A stretch of DNA of 64,000 nucleotides, from assembly GCA_037013495.1 (NCBI GenBank), contig CM072805.1:39055169-39119168 (forward strand). The letters run 5' to 3'. Under the pieces are notes generated by a model that saw only the letters and a list, made by a program, of their open reading frames with translations, made no database searches and was not told the origin of the DNA. Below, in pieces: positions 37,220 through 48,726 of the stretch. Each line of letters begins with the position of its first letter. Positions within the stretch are counted from its first letter, which is position 1. The DNA comes from Hippophae tibetana. Its lineage: Eukaryota > Streptophyta > Magnoliopsida > Rosales > Elaeagnaceae. The translations under genes and the position numbers were made by a program.

Positions 37220-38470
37220 ATGTGCAAATCGAAAGCGAGTATCGACGTGGTCGAGCCCAGGAGCCCCCGAACTCGAACCCCAAGGCCTTCCGTAACAGAC
37301 CCACAATCTTCATCCTCATTGTACGCTACTTTCAAAAACATCAATTCTACAACCACTGGCTCTAGCTACAATTCGAAGTCATCAACTTCAAGCTCGCCTT
37401 CGATTGCTAGCATCAAAGCGTCTTTGCCCGAAAATCCCCATATTTACAATTTTTCAGAACTCTGCTCTGCTACTGGAAATTTCCTCAAAAATCGGTTCTC
37501 TTCGTCTTCTTCGTCTTCGTCTTGGAGATGCTCTTTGCGTAACAGGGACGTGATTGTTTTCCAACGCAAGCTTCGTCGGCCGGTTGACTCTTCGGTTCTC
37601 CAACAACGGTTGTCGGTCATTTGCTGGAGCCACCATAGCAGCATAATCAAGCTTCTGGGTGTTTCTATTTCTGGGAATTACATCTACCTAGTTTACGATT
37701 TCGTCTCTGGAGCGAACCTTGGTAATTGTCTTCGAAACTCGAAGAATCCAAATTACACGGTACTCTCAACATGGCTCTCGCGAATGCAAATCGCTACAGA
37801 CTTAGCTCACGGTCTCGATTACATCCACCATTGCTCAGGTATGAAATCGAACTTCGTTCACAGTCATATAAAGAGTTCCAGCATCATAGTCACCGAGGAA
37901 TCAATGAACGCCAAGATATGCCATTTTGGTACCTCCGAGCTCTGCGGCGAAAACCCTGATGAAAATTCACAAAATTACGAAAACCCAGATGGTAATAGTG
38001 GAAAGCGATTGAACAGGTCAGGCAGTAGAATAATGAGGGTTGAAGGGACCAGAGGGTATATGGCACCAGAGTTACAGTCTAGTGGAATTTCAAGTCAGAA
38101 AAGCGATGTATATGCATTTGGGGTGGTGATTTTGGAGCTATTGTTTGGAGAGGAAGCATTGAAATATAGATTGGAAGAAGGAACTAATGGCGGGTATAGA
38201 CGAGTGAGTGTGATTGAGACAGCTAGAGAAGCTGTGAAAAGTAATGGCGTGAGAAAATTGATTGATAGAAGGTTGAGGGACTCTTTCCCGGTGAAAGCGG
38301 CGGAGAAAATGGTGGAGATTGGGTTGGAGTGTGTGGAAGAGGATCCGAATAAGCGTCCTGAAACGGGTCGGGTTGCTGATTTGATATCGAAGTTATATTT
38401 GGAGTCGAAAAGTTGGGCAGAGAAGTTTGGATTACCCACTGATTTCTCTGTTTCCTTAGCTCCTCGTTGA
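37220..38470 (+). CDS. LYK-related receptor-like cytoplasmic pseudokinase
   Basis: This single-exon gene encodes 416 residues. It resembles plant proteins usually annotated as LysM receptor-like kinase 3-like, but it has no LysM domain, signal peptide or membrane segment. The N-terminus (1-70) is basic and Ser/Thr-rich. The kinase fold runs from about 75 to 390: NFSELCSATGNF, LVYDFVSGANLGNCL, MQIATDLAHGLDYIHH, GTRGYMAPELQS, SDVYAFGVVILELLFGEEAL and DPNKRPETGRV. The catalytic residues are gone. The Gly-rich loop is replaced by eight serines (94-101). The beta-3 Lys position is Phe114 in VIVFQRK. The HRD motif reads His214-Ser215-His216, and DFG reads His235-Phe236-Gly237. The fold is otherwise conserved, so it probably acts as a scaffold or allosteric partner rather than an enzyme. 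The reading frame is fully open. Confidence 0.88.
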   Translation: MCKSKASIDVVEPRSPRTRTPRPSVTDPQSSSSLYATFKNINSTTTGSSYNSKSSTSSSPSIASIKASLPENPHIYNFSELCSATGNFLKNRFSSSSSSSSWRCSLRNRDVIVFQRKLRRPVDSSVLQQRLSVICWSHHSSIIKLLGVSISGNYIYLVYDFVSGANLGNCLRNSKNPNYTVLSTWLSRMQIATDLAHGLDYIHHCSGMKSNFVHSHIKSSSIIVTEESMNAKICHFGTSELCGENPDENSQNYENPDGNSGKRLNRSGSRIMRVEGTRGYMAPELQSSGISSQKSDVYAFGVVILELLFGEEALKYRLEEGTNGGYRRVSVIETAREAVKSNGVRKLIDRRLRDSFPVKAAEKMVEIGLECVEEDPNKRPETGRVADLISKLYLESKSWAEKFGLPTDFSVSLAPR

Positions 38471-40149
38471 ATTGAGTTAGTTCTCTAACTTGTCTTTTGC
38501 TTGCGGCTTTTTGATTCATGATCAAATTTCTTCCAATTGATTCTTTGTATTGGGAATTTTGGTTTGTTTGAGTTGTAAATCATTGTATTTTTGTAAATAT
38601 ACTTTATAGTTACAACATACAATTTACAAGGAGTTTTATTTATTCTACATAGAAACGATTTAATCCCTGCTGAATATGTAGGAAATGATGAAGGACTTGT
38701 TTAGAGAATCAGAGATAGCGTGTATTGATTTTGATTAATACAAGGGAATGAGCCAAAAGGCTTGGCATGTTTCATCATATTTTCTATGTATCGACCTATA
38801 TACTAACATCTATTACTCTATTTTTGCAATTAGCCTTTGTTTTTAATATTATTAAAACAAAAACAAAAAAAATCATTGACGTTGAAAACTATAGTTTCTT
38901 ATTTAGGACTTGCGGCGATTTTCCTGCAGTTTTTAATCACAAACTGAGTAATTTTATTCTAGTCTGTTTCATTTCGCTAGGAGCAAATGGTTCGAGTTTT
39001 TTCTTCTTGTAGAGTACTTAGAAATCATTCGTTACTCTTTCCTACGAAATTATGTCATGTACAATTAAAACTAGTAGGTTTAATACTGTTGGGATAGTCT
39101 GATTTTTATATAAGAAAACCAGAGAGAAATCATAGAATTTGATAGAATGTAGTAATAGGTACTCTTTAAATAACATTATGTTTTTTTGGGTTTCTCTTTA
39201 GAAGCAAATCCGTGAGATTTCGTTGAACTGTCAAGTTATGATCGGGTGAACTTATAATTATGAATCAAAGTGGACAATCTCGTACCACGTGAAGTGTGTT
39301 TTGTCCCTTGTTAGTGGATGAATTAATCGTTTTATATCAAAAGTCTATGTATATATAGAGTATTATACATACACGTGTCGATCATATATAGATACACATC
39401 GCAACAGGTCATGAGGTTATATATGTAAAAACACATTTTAAACTTAAGGTCAACCACTACATAGCTCAGGCTGATGATCGACCTTTCAATATCCAAGACT
39501 ACTATACATAGGTAGGGGCATTCTATGAGTATTGTTATGGGTGCAGACTCACTTGATGGCTCGAGCTGTTATTTGGGTCAGGCTATCTATATGTTCAAAC
39601 ATCAAGTCACCTTACTCATTCAACTCGGTTCTTCAACGGGGATGGAAGAATAGCAACCGAGCAGCAAATTTGAAATCCTAATAAATATTTGTTAGTTAAT
39701 TAGAGAGAGAATATATGCACCTCCATATAAGAAAGAGCCAAGGCATTTATTCATTTTATTGTTTCCTTTATATCAAGCAAAAATTGAAACAAAAACGCTT
39801 TATCTTTTCACCGAACGCCATATAAGTTCTCTGCTCGGATGGTAAGAAAAACAGTTTGGTATGTACTTACTATTGCTCGTGCCTTTAAGGATACCTCCTT
39901 GAGTCTAACAGTTTTTAGATTTCTTTTTAAGTTTGTCTCTAAATTCACTCTCCCTTTTACTTTGAAAACACGTCCTTAGATAACTTCTTTCTCCTCGTAC
40001 CTTACCATTTTGTGTTTTGTAATATTTTGAAAAGATCATGCATAAAGAGTTACCACCACGGGCTACTGGTCATTTGGTCTTGCCCTCATGCTCATTCGGC
40101 TTTTCTTCTTAGAAGTGCCCTCAATACCCCAGCTTCTCGGGTCAGGCAG
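38471..40149. other. Intergenic region, possibly LTR-derived on its right side
   Basis: The first 150 bp are the likely 3' UTR of the pseudokinase gene. From about 39380 to 40000 the base composition is closer to that of LTRs or untranslated retroelement sequence (for example TTTATATCAAGCAAAAATTG and GAACGCCATATAAG). It may be the outer part of the gypsy relic that follows, but no second LTR copy could be found to prove it. Confidence 0.35.
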
Positions 40150-40620
40150 AAAGTGATGCATTGGGGTCCACTAGCGAAACGAACAGCTCGAGTGAAGAGG
40201 AGATGTATGAACCCTTTCCTTCTACATCTACGTCTCGCCCACAAAAAACACCTACAAGTGTCTTATACCCAGATATCGGTCTCAAGATCATGGAGGAAAA
40301 CGTCCAAAAAGAAGGGCATCGACAAACCCACAGGTCGAACCGAAAGTTGAGTGACTAAGGTCAAACCTAGCGATTTATCTCCTCATGACGAGGAGAGGCT
40401 TAGAAAGATGTATGATATTCCTTCCTCAATTCAGATAATGATCTCTGGGTTGGGTGTTCTTGATAGCAATCCACCTCTAATTGGGTGGACAACATTTCAT
40501 GAAAAGGCCTTGTGGTTAGGGGTTAGGATTCCACTATACCTTTTCATGAGGAAATTCTTGGCCATAACTCATCTCACATCAGGCCAATTGATGCTAAATG
40601 GGTAGAGATACTTGCTCTAT
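40150..40620 (+). pseudogene. Transposase_28-like frame (putative gypsy-type ORF), antisense to the gypsy relic
   Basis: Two overlapping frames read together as a plant 'putative gypsy-type transposon' protein (Pfam PF04195-like). One is acidic (SSEEEMYEPFPSTSTS, 40188 onward). The next (40351-40605) reads HDEERLRKMYDIPSSIQIMI and ends RIPLYLFMRKFLAITHLTSG, which follows the family's order of conserved residues. It breaks off before the rest of the domain. It runs opposite to the gypsy gag-pol beside it, the place and direction reported for extra antisense ORFs in the Tat lineage. The family assignment is from memory of the domain pattern and needs a profile search. Confidence 0.55.
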
Positions 40621-40629
40621 CTCATCCTA

Positions 40630-42960
40630 ACACATTTTTTGGGGTTTAGTATTATACAATTTTTTCAAATTACGTGAAATACTTCTTCCAAGTCTTTGAC
40701 ATGGTTTGTTGGTTGTGTTGAATTTATCAGCATGTCCTCTACATACACTTCTAGATTTCTCCCCAACTGATCAATAACCAAATGACATATAGGTGTAACA
40801 GAAGGTCCATTTCTTAGTAATGAAAGATATTTTCTCCTCATCCTCTAGTTGTATTTTGATTTGATAATAACTAGAATATATGTCCAAGAAACTCATCAAG
40901 TCGAAATCGGTGGTAGCATTAACTAGTTGATCAATACACGGTAGGGGAAACATTCTTTCAGGCATGCATTATTCAAGTTTGTCATTACTATAGATCCCGT
41001 TTCCATGACTGATAACAACACGGTTCTAATTGGATAGGTAGTCCTGTTGTTGAACCCTAGAGCCATCGTTATTGACAGAAAGAAAAAGGTCAATAGAGCT
41101 CCTAGTATCAATCATGATTCGGCAAGCATCATAGGATCCTACTCATAGGGTGTTTACCAAAGGGTCTTCATAGGGAGACGAGGCCTTGTCCTTCCCAACA
41201 AAGGTGATTACAATAGAGGACCTCTCTTTATCCAAATTATAAATATACGGTAAGCCATGCAAGTTTCTAGTGTATCTTTTGCACGAGTTATTGGAGGTAC
41301 CATTGAGTTCAGACAATCAATGTACAATATGGATGGTCTCACATTAGCCTCATAGTGTAGGCCTATCCCCCTTCCTGGTGGGGCAAGTAGCCTCAACATT
41401 TTGCATTCGAGTTGTCACTTCGCTCCTCTACTATTATTTTCCACGTGGTCCCCTAAATACCCCGGGATAATAAGTCTCTATTTCTTTCTTTAGATTTCTA
41501 AAATCTCATGTCCTATGACCTATGTCTTTGTGCAAGGCACACTACTTAGATAAGTCCTTAAGAAGTGTCCTCATTTTTGGAGGCCATTTAACATTTTGCT
41601 TATCCTCTATCCTCAACATCTCTTGAGCGAGGCTTGCTCTCAAAGGTGGACCTTTGAATAGAGACAATGACCTCTCTCAAGGCCCTCCATTCTAGGGCCA
41701 TTGGCTACTCAATTTGTGATTCGACATGAAGCGCTTGTTCTTCTTAATCATTTTGTCTTGTTTGACCTGTCCGGGCTTATTCTCTTATTTTCCTTCTCTA
41801 GTGCAGGTTCTACAGTGACCTTACTATTTTTGCCTGACCGTATCTCTTTTTATAGATTGACAAATTTTCTCGTCACTCCATAAACTTCCTCCATCATCTG
41901 GGGGATTGTTTTGGTCAACTCTGCAAACAAATCGAAATTCCTTATGAGACCTCTTCTAAAAGCCTTTATCACAATAAGGGTAAGTCAATCTATATTTTTA
42001 GTTTTTCCTCCCTGAACCTCTCATGTACTCTTTAATAGACTCCATACTTCCTTGCATGATCGAGAAAAGGTGGTGAGATTCTTTCCTTAAGAACTTGTTG
42101 CAAGAATAATTGGCGATGAACAACCTCACAAATTAAGAGAAAGAGGTCATAGTTTGAGGTGCCAAGTTATTAAATCATTTTTATGCGCCATTGTATCGAG
42201 TGGCAACAAATAGTTTGCACATTATGACATCTCTCTTGCCTTGAGTGAGTCACACAAGGGCCATACCCATTTTAAAATGTTGAACGTGAGTTACCAAATC
42301 CTTCGTTCCTTGGTAGTTTGGACACTTAGGAGCCACTTAAGTTTACTCGAGGCCTATTGTACTCGATTTCGTCAACGAAGGATGAGACACATAATTGGTT
42401 ACAATCCTTATCCACATCATAGTGTGCCTTGTCTTACCTTTTATTGGCCCTTTTGAGGGTCTGGTCTTACTTTCTATTTGCTTCCTCTAATGCCTAGAAA
42501 CACGCTTCCTAACTCTTTAGCTCTTGCCACAACTGCTCTTTGTCAAGCCTTATTGCACTAGAACGATGGTCACCCTTTGCTATGTTCTCGCCTTGTGCGA
42601 GCTTATTTACTATAAGAGTCGGCCCGAACTCACCAACTATGTTAGCAACTCGATCTTTTAGGACACTAGGGCCTAATTGCAAGAATATAACTCTGTTTTC
42701 TTGCCATGTCTTCTCGAACTCTTAACTCGAACCTCCTAATGGGTTGACAAGATATGGTCCTATGAAGAGACTTATTTTGTTAGTTAGTTTTAATCTTTCT
42801 CTAACAATAAACCAATAAAATTTTGATTCGAACAAACTAGTTGATTTGAGCTTATTTGAGTTAGTAAACAAACCATACGAAACCATAGCATTCAAATTAA
42901 TAACCATATGATTCGAAACCCTAAGAAATGACAATAGGTATGGAAGAAATTTGCGATGGC
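40630..42960 (-). mobile_element. Decayed Ty3/gypsy element (gag, protease, RT pieces)
   Basis: On the minus strand, from right to left, there are gag pieces: MESIKEYM near 42040 and ALHKDIGHRT followed by DFRNLKKEIETYYPG near 41500, a diverged zinc-knuckle region. Then comes a protease piece, EDPLVNTL and RIMIDTRSSIDLFL, near 41100-41190, where the active-site DTGSS has become DTRSS. The RT piece follows at 40650-40985: LPCIDQLVNATTDFDLMSFL, YYQIKIQLEDEEKISFIT and YVEDML in place of YVDDM. RNase H and integrase are absent. Protease and RT are closer together than in a full element, so there has been an internal deletion. Many stops and frame changes show this is an old relic. Confidence 0.8.
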
Positions 42961-43479
42961 CGGGCTATGTACTCAATCGTGGTTTCTACTTAATCATTGT
43001 AAATGAATGTGTAGTTCCTGTATCCTTGGTGATTTTCCTTTATGAACGCTAGGATGACAATAGATATCCTTGGTAAAAAATTTCTCCAAAATTTAACATT
43101 ATAAAATAGATATTGATACATTTTTTAAAATAAAAATTAAATAATATATTTTATAAAATAAGGGATTAGATGATACATTTTTTATAAGTTAGGATATCAA
43201 ATTAATCTTACACCTAGAAAATCCATATTACTTATACTCAAAACAATAAATATTTTCCAGTAAATTATGTTCGTATTTTCGGAAATGTTTGTTGTAAAAA
43301 TGGGTTTATGAACCCACGGTGAAATGTCCTTTTTAATCATTTGTATTAGTGGATATGTTTATATGAGTGAGTGGGATTGATTTAAATTATATATTTGTAA
43401 AATTAAAATAAAAAAGACATTGAATATCAAAATTTATCCTATTGATAAAAAACAATATTTTAAAACATATGTGTGAAGC
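42961..43479. other. AT-rich spacer
   Basis: No gene or repeat pair recognised between the gypsy relic and the three-copy repeat. Confidence 0.5.
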
Positions 43480-44950
43480 TTGTCCCAATAGCCACTTGGG
43501 AAAGCTAACAACATTTCACCATGAAATATTTTTTGCGTAGCCCATCGTGAAATATTTGAAGTTAGTCGATACTGCAATCGCCATAGCTTCCAATGAAAAA
43601 GGGAACAATAACAATAAATAATATTATTTTATTAATTTTTTTTATTAAAATACTATTAAAACACAATCTTTTAATAATTTTGAAACGAAAGTTAATGTTA
43701 AAAAATTAATAAAATATTTGTTTTAATATTTAATAATTAACATTATTTTTATTTTAATAGTTTATTGATTTTTACTTAAAAATATAAAATATATATTTAA
43801 ATAATTTTACCATAGAATATTATTATTGTTGATTTTTATTAAATAATTTCATAATAAAATTTACTTTTATTCTTAGGTCATATTTTATCTTAATTTAATC
43901 AATTATTAATAAAAAATAATATTTTAATATTAAAATCAATAAAATAATATTATTTATTTTTAAATATTCTATTTTTTAAAAGCTAATATATTAAAAAAAT
44001 ATTTTTTAAACCTTAAAAGAAATATAATTTAAAATTTAAACTGTATGTATTAGGCTAATACAAAAGCTGATAGTCAGCATAAACTGTATATATTCTATCA
44101 ATATATCGTTGATATTCAAATACCAAACTATGGCGAGAACGACAATGGATTACTATCAATTATGAGCCATTTTGCCTAACTTATTGGAGAAGTTTTTGAA
44201 GTTAGGCGATACTGCAATCGCCGTAGCTTCCATGGAAACAGAAATAAGAATAAATAATAATTTTTTTATTAAAATATTATTTTTTCTTAATAATTATAAA
44301 ATAAAAAGTTAATGTAAAATATTAATAAAATATATGTTTTAATATTTAATACTTATCATTATCATTATTTTAATATTTTATTTAAAAAATAAAATATATA
44401 TTTAAATAATTTTATACTAAAATTTATTTTTATCCTGATATAAAATAATGTTTTTAATATTTAAATTATTAAAATAATATTATTTATTTTTAAATAACAT
44501 ATTTTTTCAAAACTAATAGAATATAAAAAACGATTTCGCCTGGTCGGAAATTTTTTGAAGTTAGTCCATACTACAATTATAATAGTTTCGTTAAAAAATG
44601 AATCAATAATTACAAATAACATTATTTTACTATAATAAAGTATTATTTTATAATATTAAATTATTAAAATATGATTAAAATTTAATCCTTTAATAATTAT
44701 AATATGAAAAAATTAAAAAATATGTTTATTTTAATATTTAAATAATTATTAATTTATTTTAAATAATTTTTGTATTAAAATTTATTTTTATCTTTGTTAA
44801 TGGTTTGTGTTTTATTACATTTCAATAACTTCTTAGTAAAAAATAATGTTTTAATGTTAAAATCATAAAAATAATATTATTTATTTTTAAATAACTTATT
44901 TTCTCAAAAATGAATTAAAAAAATATTTTTTAAAATCTAAGGGAATTTTT
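43480..44950. repeat. Degenerate three-copy tandem repeat
   Basis: A core like TTTGAAGTTAGTCGATACTG with the continuation CAATCGCCATAGCTTCC appears at about 43555, 44195 and 44554. The third copy is the most decayed. Each core is followed by a similar order of AT-rich words (AATAAATAATATTATTTTATTA, TAATAATTATAAAATAAAAAGTTAATG-like, then TTTTAATATTTAATAATTA-like). The spacing is about 640 and 360 bp. No protein or RNA gene is seen in the unit. Confidence 0.65.
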
Positions 44951-45015
44951 ACGGTCCGACATCTAGTAATTTATTTACAGTACTATTAAATCTAAATTAC
45001 AAATTAGCAACCCTT

Positions 45016-46045
45016 ATGGTACTGTTCTCATCGTTCTTCGTCCAAAAGAACGCGTGCTTTGTACTTTCTCAACTATTCAGTCTCAGGAAGCACTTATCTT
45101 CCAAAAGCACTTCAAAATTCCCAAATAATAAAATTAAAACTGACGGTTTCCTTAACAATTATGATTATAAATTTATAACAGGGGATGAACTTAGAATCAA
45201 TAAATTATGTAGCTGCAATGGCTTTCTATTTCTTAGAGTTGAAGTCGCTTGGTTTAAATGGCCTTATTTTAAATTATATTTGGGTAATCCTACCCTAGGT
45301 CATCAAAAGAGACTTCCAGTTTATCATCTTCTGTTTAAGCCTGAACATGTTTTGAATATGACAAATGAAATTATATATGGGTTTGGTTATGATTCCACTA
45401 CGAGTGATTATAAGGTTGTGGAACTTAATTACATGTTCATGGAAAAATCTGAGAATTATGAAATCATAGATGTCTGCACTTATAGTTTGGCCATGGATTC
45501 TTGGAGAAGATTGGGATGATTAAGCATACCTCTCGGATCCACTCCTCTGGTTTGTTTTCAATTGTAAACTATTTTGGAGAACATGCAATTTTTCCAACAT
45601 TGTAGCATTTGAGTTAAGCACAGAGGTGTTTGAGGTGATAATACTATACTGCCTTCGTGTTGTTGCACAACAAGTGCTAATGAAGATTTAGCTTTGGGGA
45701 AGTTTTGTGGATATCTTTCTGTTGTTGCATATGATCAGAAGAATCACATCGTTGAAGCATGGGTGATGAAAGAATATATATGGTGGTGTATCTGAAGAAG
45801 GGTCTAATTGGGAAAAGCGATTTACAATTAGATCACCTGGTATACTCTGTCCATTAGGAATTACAAATGATGGAAAAATGTTGTTAAAGCTTAAGACATG
45901 GCTTAAATGTTGTGGTCTTAATGGTTGTGATTTGCATAGGAATGGTGCTAAGAGACCCAAACAAATGAGGTATAACATTGCAGTTGCTTTGTATGATCCA
46001 ATGAGTGAACAAGATACCGGGAATTACCTTTTCTTGGCTTTTTGA
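45016..46045 (+). pseudogene. F-box-associated (FBA) domain protein, pseudogene
   Basis: F-box proteins with an FBA domain choose substrates for SCF ubiquitin ligases. The first part (45016-45519) is open and shows FBA hallmarks: LCSCNGFLFL, YLGNPTLGHQKRLP, IIYGFGYDSTTSDYKVVELN and YSLAMDSWRRLG, where it stops. Further pieces appear in other frames downstream: AFELSTEVFEVI near 45605, LGKFCGYLSVVAYDQKNHIV then EAWVMKEY near 45690-45780, and MRYNIAVALYDP near 45966. No F-box motif is present at the N-terminus, and the frame is broken repeatedly. It is a relic of a rapidly duplicating family. Confidence 0.8.
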
Positions 46046-46276
46046 GAAGTTACAGTTAGTAGATGATTGACATTCTTGCTTTTAGATGATAATAAGTAGT
46101 ACCTCTTAATTTTAATTTTTTTAATGGAATAACTTCTATTTAGTATTTATTATATCATATTTTATAATTTCTGATTTTTTTTGTTGATGATTAAACCACC
46201 TTTCTGTGTTATATTTCAGAACTTATTTTATTTTTTTGGCACAAAAGAAGAACAGATTCGAAAATCAAGACCCAAA

Positions 46277-48726
46277 TCAATCCTCCTCCACAAAGCTCTC
46301 TAAGAAGACATTACTAACATTAGGTGTAACATCTAAACCACTTGTATAAGGAATACCAGTAGTTGGCAACCAAGAATCTCCCTGAATAAGTTTAGACACT
46401 GTAAACTTATCAGCCATTGACGAGTTCAAAACATGATAACCAGCCCATTTGACTCTCCCACCTACCTCGGCACCAGGTCCTATATCATTATACTCACCAT
46501 AAAACAAATTATCAACCCCGTGACTCTTATTATTCCACTTAAGCCAACCTTCTGACACTACAATACTATCCATATATGATTGCATAAAAATTGTACGTGA
46601 AAACATACCCCAAGGCCTACCAAGATAAGTAGGTGAAGTAGTCTCAGCAGGTAACATATAACTATATGCTACAATGCTGCAAAATTGGAATGTGAAGCCT
46701 GTGGAGTCTGTTGATATATTTCTACCACTGGCTGCTATAACGCTCTTGTTCCCTACACCATTGTTCTTTGGAGCAATTAAACAGAGTTGAAAAACGACAG
46801 CACTATTTCCAAATATGAAGTCTACTGTGCCACTTATTATACACTCTCTGTAAAATTGCCGATTTGAGTGTACAAATAATGTGTCTTGGTATCCATCTAT
46901 CATGCATCTGTAGAATGCAGATTTATCCGCAGTCGAAAGAAGCGCAACGGCTTGGTGCTTATTTGGCCCTGCTGTGTTCTCAAACCCCATATCAACTGCC
47001 ATGAATCCTTGTCCATGTATAGCTGTAATAAAATTTACTAGTGGTAATTTGGATCGAAAAACACAAACAAAACAAACACAATACGAACATTCACAATACA
47101 CACGAATTTCCACCCCCTAAAGATTCAAATACTTGAAAAATTTATTCATTGTCCGTAAGGCTAGTATTTTGTTATATAATAAAGGGTCTTGATATATTTT
47201 ATGTATATTAGACTAATTATTAATTTGGTGCCCTAAATTTTCTTAATTTTGTTAGTTTAGTCATTTATGCTTTAATTTGATCATTTTGGTATACCATATT
47301 TTCTGATTTAACCAATTAAGTCACCCATATTTTAGTTTTCTAATTTGGTCCCTTATTTGGTCAATTAAGTAATTTTTTGTAAATTTTCAGCTAAAAAAAT
47401 TAATGGAAGATAACATGCAATGCAAGCACATGTTTAGATAATGGTTAGACTAAAAAATGAATTAGCGTGTTGTACTTCTACGTGGTATCAGATAACTTAC
47501 CAAACTCATAAGAAAGCGAAGAAGCTTTAGGTATCAGATAACTTACCAACTGTTGAAGAGTTAAAGGTGACCCAACCATCAACATAATTTCTATTGCCAG
47601 ATATGATACTGAGATTCATACCTTCTCCAATCAACACCAGATTCCACTTATAGCTCTCTACATGCACATATTCTTGATAAACTCCTCTCTTTACAAATAT
47701 TATGAAGTGTTCTTGACTACTATTTGGTGCTGCCAAAACTGCATCCATTACTTTTGTAAAATTCCCACTACCATCTTGAGCAACTGTCACATTTGGTTTT
47801 AGTTGAAAGAGTTTCAAGTTCCCAATTGAATTAAAATATTTGTAATCACGTACACCATTTCTAGGGAGTTGTTTCACTTCTATCATATTTAGAAGTTGCC
47901 TTGCATATTTGGTCACCTGGTTTAGTCTCTGAGTGACCCATTTGTTAATGACATATCTGTGACCTTCAAACCCTTCAAAGCATGTGGCTTGATTATCAAG
48001 TACAGTCCTCAAATCTGAACTCACATGTCCTGTTTCATAATGCTGTTCATAACCTACAATATAGTTTAGTTTGACTTCAATTTGAGTTTAGACCCTGTAA
48101 AAACGCTTATGAATCAAATGGAGAAAAAAATGTCATATGTGATTTGAGGGCTCAGAAAGCACATTTTGTGTGTACTTTTGCCATAATCAAATCTTACATA
48201 AACCACTTTTAACAAATCATAATCAAACACAACCTTAGTAAAAATTAGTCTAATATTGGCCTTTGAAATATCATGGGACTGTATCACGAAGTAAATATCT
48301 TTAAGATATGAAAGAAATAAAGACTATTAAAAACGTTAATATAGATCGTTAGCACAATTCTGTGCTTAGTAGAGGATCCAAATCCCTTTATCTATTAAAC
48401 AGACCTTGGGGATCATGAGCAGCAGAGAGAGACCAATTAAGGAGCTCAGTATTTGATCTTAACAATTCCAAACAGTCTAAAATAGCATTGGAAAGTTGGA
48501 TATCATCATTATGATGAAAATGGTGAGACGTCATAACATGAATCGCATTATGAATAAGTCTCATGGTTGACTTCAATGTATTCTCAAATATAGGTAGAGG
48601 ACTGGTCAAGATTGAACCTTTTTCATAAATTTTTGTATTTGGGTTTTTTAGGGATGATGATCCAAAGATATTAATGGAGAATAAAAGAAAAAAGAAGCAT
48701 AATGATAGTCTTTTGAAAGGAACCAT
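46277..48726 (-). CDS. Pectin methylesterase, type I (PMEI-PME)
   Basis: PME removes methyl esters from cell-wall homogalacturonan, affecting wall stiffness. Three exons on the minus strand, 48726-48405, 48053-47547 and 47022-46277, join in phase with GT-AG introns to give 524 residues. A signal peptide (LSLCFFFLLFSINIFG) starts the protein. A short PMEI-like pro-region follows, then the PME domain from about residue 205. All catalytic residues are present with the spacing of the carrot enzyme: Gln300, Gln322, Asp323, Asp344, Arg412 and Trp414 (motifs GYQDTLF, DFIFGN and YLGRPW). The PMEI part is unusual: the N-terminal Cys pair is missing, although LDC and TCFEGF remain. The usual basic RRLL/RKLL processing site reads ARQLL. 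The reading frame is intact, so an active enzyme is expected. Confidence 0.93.

Noticed and set aside
38095..38525. Minus-strand frames opposite the pseudokinase
   Set aside because: They are shadow frames of a well-supported plus-strand gene.
39380..40000. Possible LTR of the gypsy relic
   Set aside because: Composition fits, but I could not find a partner copy or clear TG/CA ends, so it is mentioned only as a possibility.
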